DNA from: Castor canadensis
Taxonomy: Eukaryota > Chordata > Mammalia > Rodentia > Castoridae
NCBI RefSeq assembly: GCF_047511655.1
Contig: NC_133389.1
Span: 151,233,973 to 151,297,972 of the forward strand
Length of the DNA: 64,000 nt
Direction of reading: 5' to 3'
Below the pieces are notes generated by a model that saw only the letters and a list, made by a program, of their open reading frames with translations, had not been told where the DNA came from and did not search any database. This document shows, piece by piece, positions 60,591 to 64,000 of this stretch (the stretch's first letter is position 1; every line of letters begins with the position of its first letter). The position numbers and the translations under genes are program-made.

Positions 60591-61076
60591 TTATGAGCCC
60601 TTATTGGACCCCTCTTGAAAATAGTCAAAAGAAGGCTTTTGACTAAAAGTGGCCAGGCTATGGGTCATTGCTTCATTCCTCTCTGACACAGAGACTTGGT
60701 GGGGTGTCCCTAGAGGATGTAACTTCCTCAGGAAAAGAGGTAGTAGACGGGCCATAAAGTTTTTTCCATGTGTATCTTCTGGAAGAAGAAACAAATCAAG
60801 GAAAGTTGGGGCCTGGTAATGCTGGGCAGAGCTGCAGCTGCATCTGTGATAACTTAACTTAAACCCAGAAGATCCACTCACCTTCTGGATACAACCAGAA
60901 AGCAGCCTGGTGAGCCCCCGGATGTCACTCAGAAAGTTTTCAGGATTCTGCAGGAGGAGAAATGTGACTTGTGCAAAGAAAAGCAGGAAGTCTTGGAAAG
61001 TGAAACTGAACCTCCTTTGCATTCTACCCTCAGAGGTGGGGAATTCCAGTATGGTGCAGCCATTGGAGTGAGCCAT
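60591..61076 (-). other. Unassigned open frame with a consensus splice donor
   Basis: This minus-strand frame of 161 codons begins MAHSNGCTILEFPTSEGRMQ. It contains a hydrophobic stretch (FQDFLLFFAQVTFLLL), and after about 65 codons meets GGTTGTATCCAGAAG|gtgagt, a strong donor at 60882/60881. The part before the donor looks exon-like and the part after it does not. No family is recognised, and no clear acceptor is seen upstream. It lies antisense in a CASP10 intron and may be chance, an ancient exon or a decayed retrocopy. Confidence 0.25.
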
Positions 61077-61859
61077 GCAGCTTTGGTTTAGTGTGAAGAT
61101 AGGTCACCCTCCTGTAGCCAAGAAGCCTGATGGCTGCAGCAGGGAGGTATCTCAGTGACCTGGGATGACCTGTTGGTCGTCTCATTCAGGGCCTCTTGGT
61201 GCCTCCCACCCCTTCCCCATCACCTTATCAAGTCCCCTTTGGGGCTTTCTGTTGCAGACTGAGGACTGAGGGGAGGTGGAGAGTAATAGTGGGGGAATGG
61301 AGAGGAGGATGCAGAAAAGACAGGTCATCAACTTTGTTTTAATTTTATATGAACCATTAATGTAGACCCAAAGTAAAAAACATAGAGAACGGTCAGAAAA
61401 ATCTGTATCACATCCCTTGTCCCCTTTCATCTTTTCGTCAGTTACCACTTTTATTATTTTTAAAATTTATCCTGTTACTAATTTTGAAAAAAATCCTTTT
61501 CTCCCATTTATTACAAAAAATGTAGCATAGGGTATGGAGATTGTCTTTGGCATTCTACTTCACTACATAGATGTACCACAGTTTTTCAAAAATACTCCCA
61601 ATTAGTGGGCACTAGGCTTATTTTCCATCCTAGGAAATTACAGTTTCAGTGAATAAAAACACTGTGCAGGTGGCATATTGTGTCTTGGCAAGCTTTTCCC
61701 TTTGGAAGGAGGGACTTGATTTCTTCTCCTGTCTCCTGCACATGACATTTTCTATGGTGGGTATTTAGCATCTGTCTTTCTCTGCATCAAGTCTAGATAT
61801 TCAGCCCTCAACATAACTGTGTGAATTTTCTACATTTCATGCTTTTCCTGTTTCCTTAG

Positions 61860-61899
61860 CAGAAGAAGTCCAGGCCAAATGAGCATTCAAGAAGTAAAG
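61860..61899 (+). pseudogene. CASP10: CASP10 short linker exon (probable)
   Basis: The 40-base stretch lies between tttccttag and AAAG|gtaggt. In the family frame it reads QKKSRPNEHSRSK, resembling the human caspase-10 linker segment QESWQNKHAGSN with one codon more. The exit phase (one base) fits the next candidate exon. It is short, so the match carries limited weight. Confidence 0.55.
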
Positions 61900-62035
61900 G
61901 TAGGTGTTTCTAATGTTTTGTTGTTGTTTTGTTTTATAATTTGGATCAGTATGGTGGGAATAGATATATTTTGATATATACCAAACAATTAAAAAATTAT
62001 GTGGAGGAGATGTTTCAGAGATTAGTGGGGAATTA

Positions 62036-62253
62036 ATTTTTTTTTGGGTGGGTGGTTTGAACTCAGGGCCTTGTATTTGCTAGGCAAGTGCTCTAGCACT
62101 TGAGCCATGCTCTCAGCCCTTTTTGCTCTAGCTATTTTTCGGATAGGATTTTGCATTTTTGTCCAGGTCGGGCCTCTGACTGTGATCCTCCTACTTCCAC
62201 CTCTGACACAGGTGGAATTACAGATGGGTACCACCATGCCTACCCGAGAACTC
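62036..62253 (-). repeat. Composite SINE
   Basis: Reversed tRNA-type half (gctaggcaagtgctctagca) followed by a reversed B1-like half ending gtaccaccatgcctac. Confidence 0.85.
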
Positions 62254-62257
62254 ATTT

Positions 62258-62840
62258 CTTTTTTTTTTTTTTTTAATTTTTATTGTTTTATTATTCATAT
62301 GTGCATACAATGCTTGGGTCATTTCTCCCCCCGCCCCCACCCCCTCCCTTACCACCCACTCAGCCCCCTCCCTTTCCCCTCCACCCCCTCGATACCCAGC
62401 AGAAACTATTTTGCCCTTATCTCTAATTTTGTTGAAGAGAGAGTATAAGCAATAACAGGAAGGAACAAGGGTTTTTGCTAGTTGAGATAAAGATAGCTAT
62501 ACAGGGAGTTGACTCACATTAATTTCCTGTGCATGTGTGTTACCTTCTAGGTTAATTCTTTTTGATCTAACCTTTTCTCTAGTTCCTGGTCCCCTTCTCA
62601 TATAGGCCTCAGTTGCTTTTAAGGTATCAGCTTTAGTTTCTCTGCATTGAGGGCAACAAATGCTATCTAGTTTTTTAGGTGTCTTACCTATCTTCATATC
62701 TCCCTTGTGTGCTCTTGCTTTTATCATGTGCTCAAAGTCCAATTCCCATTGTTGTGTTTGCCCTTGACCTAATGTCCACATATGAGGGAGAACATACGAT
62801 TTTTGGTCTTTTGGGCCAGGCTAACCTCACTCAGAATGCT
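62258..62840 (-). mobile_element. L1 3' end, truncated
   Basis: Reversed A-tail (T-run at 62258-62275), then atgtgcatacaatgcttggg, a C-rich tract and the reversed end of ORF2. It is cut off at ctcactcagaatg. Nearly the same sequence as 45.9-46.45 kb. Confidence 0.92.
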
Positions 62841-63121
62841 CTGAGAACTCATTTCTTACTGAGTGAATGGATTGTATCAGACTTTTCTGTGAGTGACTGA
62901 GAAACTGGGTGGTTTCTAATCTGAAAGCCTAGCATAGCAGATTCTGAAGAATTCAGTCAGCTGCCTTCTCTCTACCCTTCAGAATTAGGTCACTCTCTGT
63001 GGGGAAAGAAGGAACCCCTGGTGGGACTGAAGTCTTCAGGCCAGCAGTGATAGAGCAGAATATGATGTCTAAGGAAATGTCATCTGTAGAGTGGCTCCAT
63101 ATCTGTTTCTAATTCTCAGAG

Positions 63122-63195
63122 GCAAAGAAGCAAGAGAGAAGGACAATGGTAGTGTGTTTAGTGCCCTGAATCTTTGTCTAGAAACCATGACCTTA
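63122..63195 (+). pseudogene. CASP10: CASP10 further linker exon (tentative)
   Basis: After tctcagag the frame set by the previous exon (G|GC) reads GKEAREKDNGSVFSALNLCL and then ETMTL. Human caspase-10 has GNRATNG...LNSETSTK in the corresponding exon, so the start and end have some likeness. The right boundary (a gtgaaa) is a poor donor. It could be coincidence. Confidence 0.3.
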
Positions 63196-63734
63196 GTGAA
63201 ATATTCTAGCATCTACCACTGGGCAACTTTTTGTTACTATAATGAAACACTTATGAAGAAGAGGTTTATTAACCTCATAATACGGAGGTTCCAGGGCATG
63301 GCTCTGGCATTGATTTATTTCTTGGGTATATCCCATCACGATGGATAACAATGGTGGTAGCTATTCAGGAGCAAGCAGATGATTACATCTTGAACCAGGA
63401 GCAGAGAGAAGACTGGGCAGGGCCAAACTCAGGCTTCCATAACAACTCTCTTGCAAAAACTACCTTCTAAGAGTCACATTTCTGATGACCTCCCAGTAGG
63501 CCCCATCTCCCAAAGGTACCATGGTTCTTTCCAATACTGCCACCCCACAAACCAAGCCTTCACTTACAAATGGACCCTTCAAAGACACAAACCATATTCA
63601 AACCATAGAATCTGTGATATGTAAAGTTATCAAAACCTACTCTTCACTTTTTCTCTGGAAATTTAACTTTCAGAGTCTAAGACATGGCACTTTCTGCCTA
63701 ACCTTGAGATTGCATGATATGATGTTGGCAATGC
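63196..63734. other. Old interspersed repeat, family uncertain
   Basis: The stretch from gggcaactttttgttactat through aagaggtttattaacctc to tcaaagacacaaaccatatt has the look of an old LTR or DNA-transposon fossil. I cannot name it. No gene is seen. Confidence 0.4.
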
Positions 63735-64000
63735 TGGCAAGAATTGCTGTTGCTAAATATTTATAATTTGCCACACACTGTGCTAAGAACTTTCCAGGGA
63801 CCATCATATTTAATCCCCCAATCACCTGCAAAAAAGTATTATTATATCCCCACTTAATGATGAGAAAACGGAGACCCATATAGTCTTGTCATTACTGAAG
63901 ATCCCTAGGTAGAGAGGAGTGGAACTGGGGTCTGAAATCAGCAATGTAGTCTAGAACTCACCCTTCCAAGACCTGGCTCCACCACTGTGTAGCTGTGTGA
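63735..64000 (+). repeat. MIR copy at the window end
   Basis: It follows the MIR layout: ccacacactgtgctaagaac, tatttaatcccccaatcacc, ttattatatccccacttaat, gatgagaaaacggagaccca, and an agctgtgtga tail segment. Confidence 0.65.

Larger units (their letters stand above)
56500..61859 (+). other. CASP10: CASP10 fourth coding intron
   Basis: It contains B1-like 56812-56912 (+), a dispersed duplication (57244-57420 and 57943-58117), an unassigned LTR-like area about 58140-58780, old L1 58950-59770 (-) with a retrocopy insert, SINE 59537-59615 (-), composite SINE 60095-60515 (+), and an open minus-strand frame at 60591-61076. Otherwise nothing is recognised. Confidence 0.65.

Overview
This is a mammalian nuclear window. 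The single-copy content is the CFLAR-CASP10 part of the death-receptor caspase cluster, in the same order and orientation as in other mammals. The repeats point to a non-murid rodent. B1-like 7SL monomers, ID-like tRNA-derived SINEs, and composites of the two are scattered on both strands, along with one rodent-type L1 lineage. I think a castorimorph (beaver, kangaroo rat or gopher group) is most likely, but that rests on remembered repeat style, not on a search.

Layout. 1-7127: the last intron-exon block of CFLAR (c-FLIP long form), with the pseudo-caspase exon at 4312-4822 and the terminal exon at 6995-7127; both are open and well conserved. 7128-24145: intergenic DNA made mostly of SINEs and L1, L2 and MIR pieces, then a PTGES3 (p23) retrocopy on the minus strand. 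That retrocopy is split by a 5.56 kb endogenous retrovirus (18551-24107), whose interior carries two solo LTRs and a 5S rRNA pseudogene. 24195-24620: a CpG-rich block with an NRF1-type site, the best candidate promoter between the two genes. 31238 to the window end: the 5' half of CASP10. Both death-effector-domain parts (exons at 31238, 32689 and 40643), a linker exon (56395), a short linker exon (61860) and perhaps one more (63122) can be seen. The introns are filled with SINEs and three large minus-strand L1 blocks (41.7-45.6, 45.9-51.9 and 51.9-54.7 kb).

The main biological point is that CFLAR looks functional while CASP10 does not. Its first coding exon has one extra G in a run of six. 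Its linker exon has an independent frameshift and an in-frame stop, although splice sites and exon phases are otherwise kept. This reads as a recent unitary pseudogene of a gene already known to be missing from mouse and rat.

Other notable structures are footprints of insertion mechanisms. They include a 4-bp target duplication that rejoins the broken PTGES3 copy exactly, an inverted 101-bp L1 piece between 14-bp direct repeats, a 110-bp retrocopy tail between 16-bp repeats, a roughly 55-bp copy of CFLAR intron sequence pasted into a SINE, a 2 x 77-bp tandem duplication, and a perfect 13-bp hairpin at a SINE/L1 junction. I saw no tRNA gene, CRISPR array or new multi-gene system. Statements about human sequence come from memory and were not aligned by computer.
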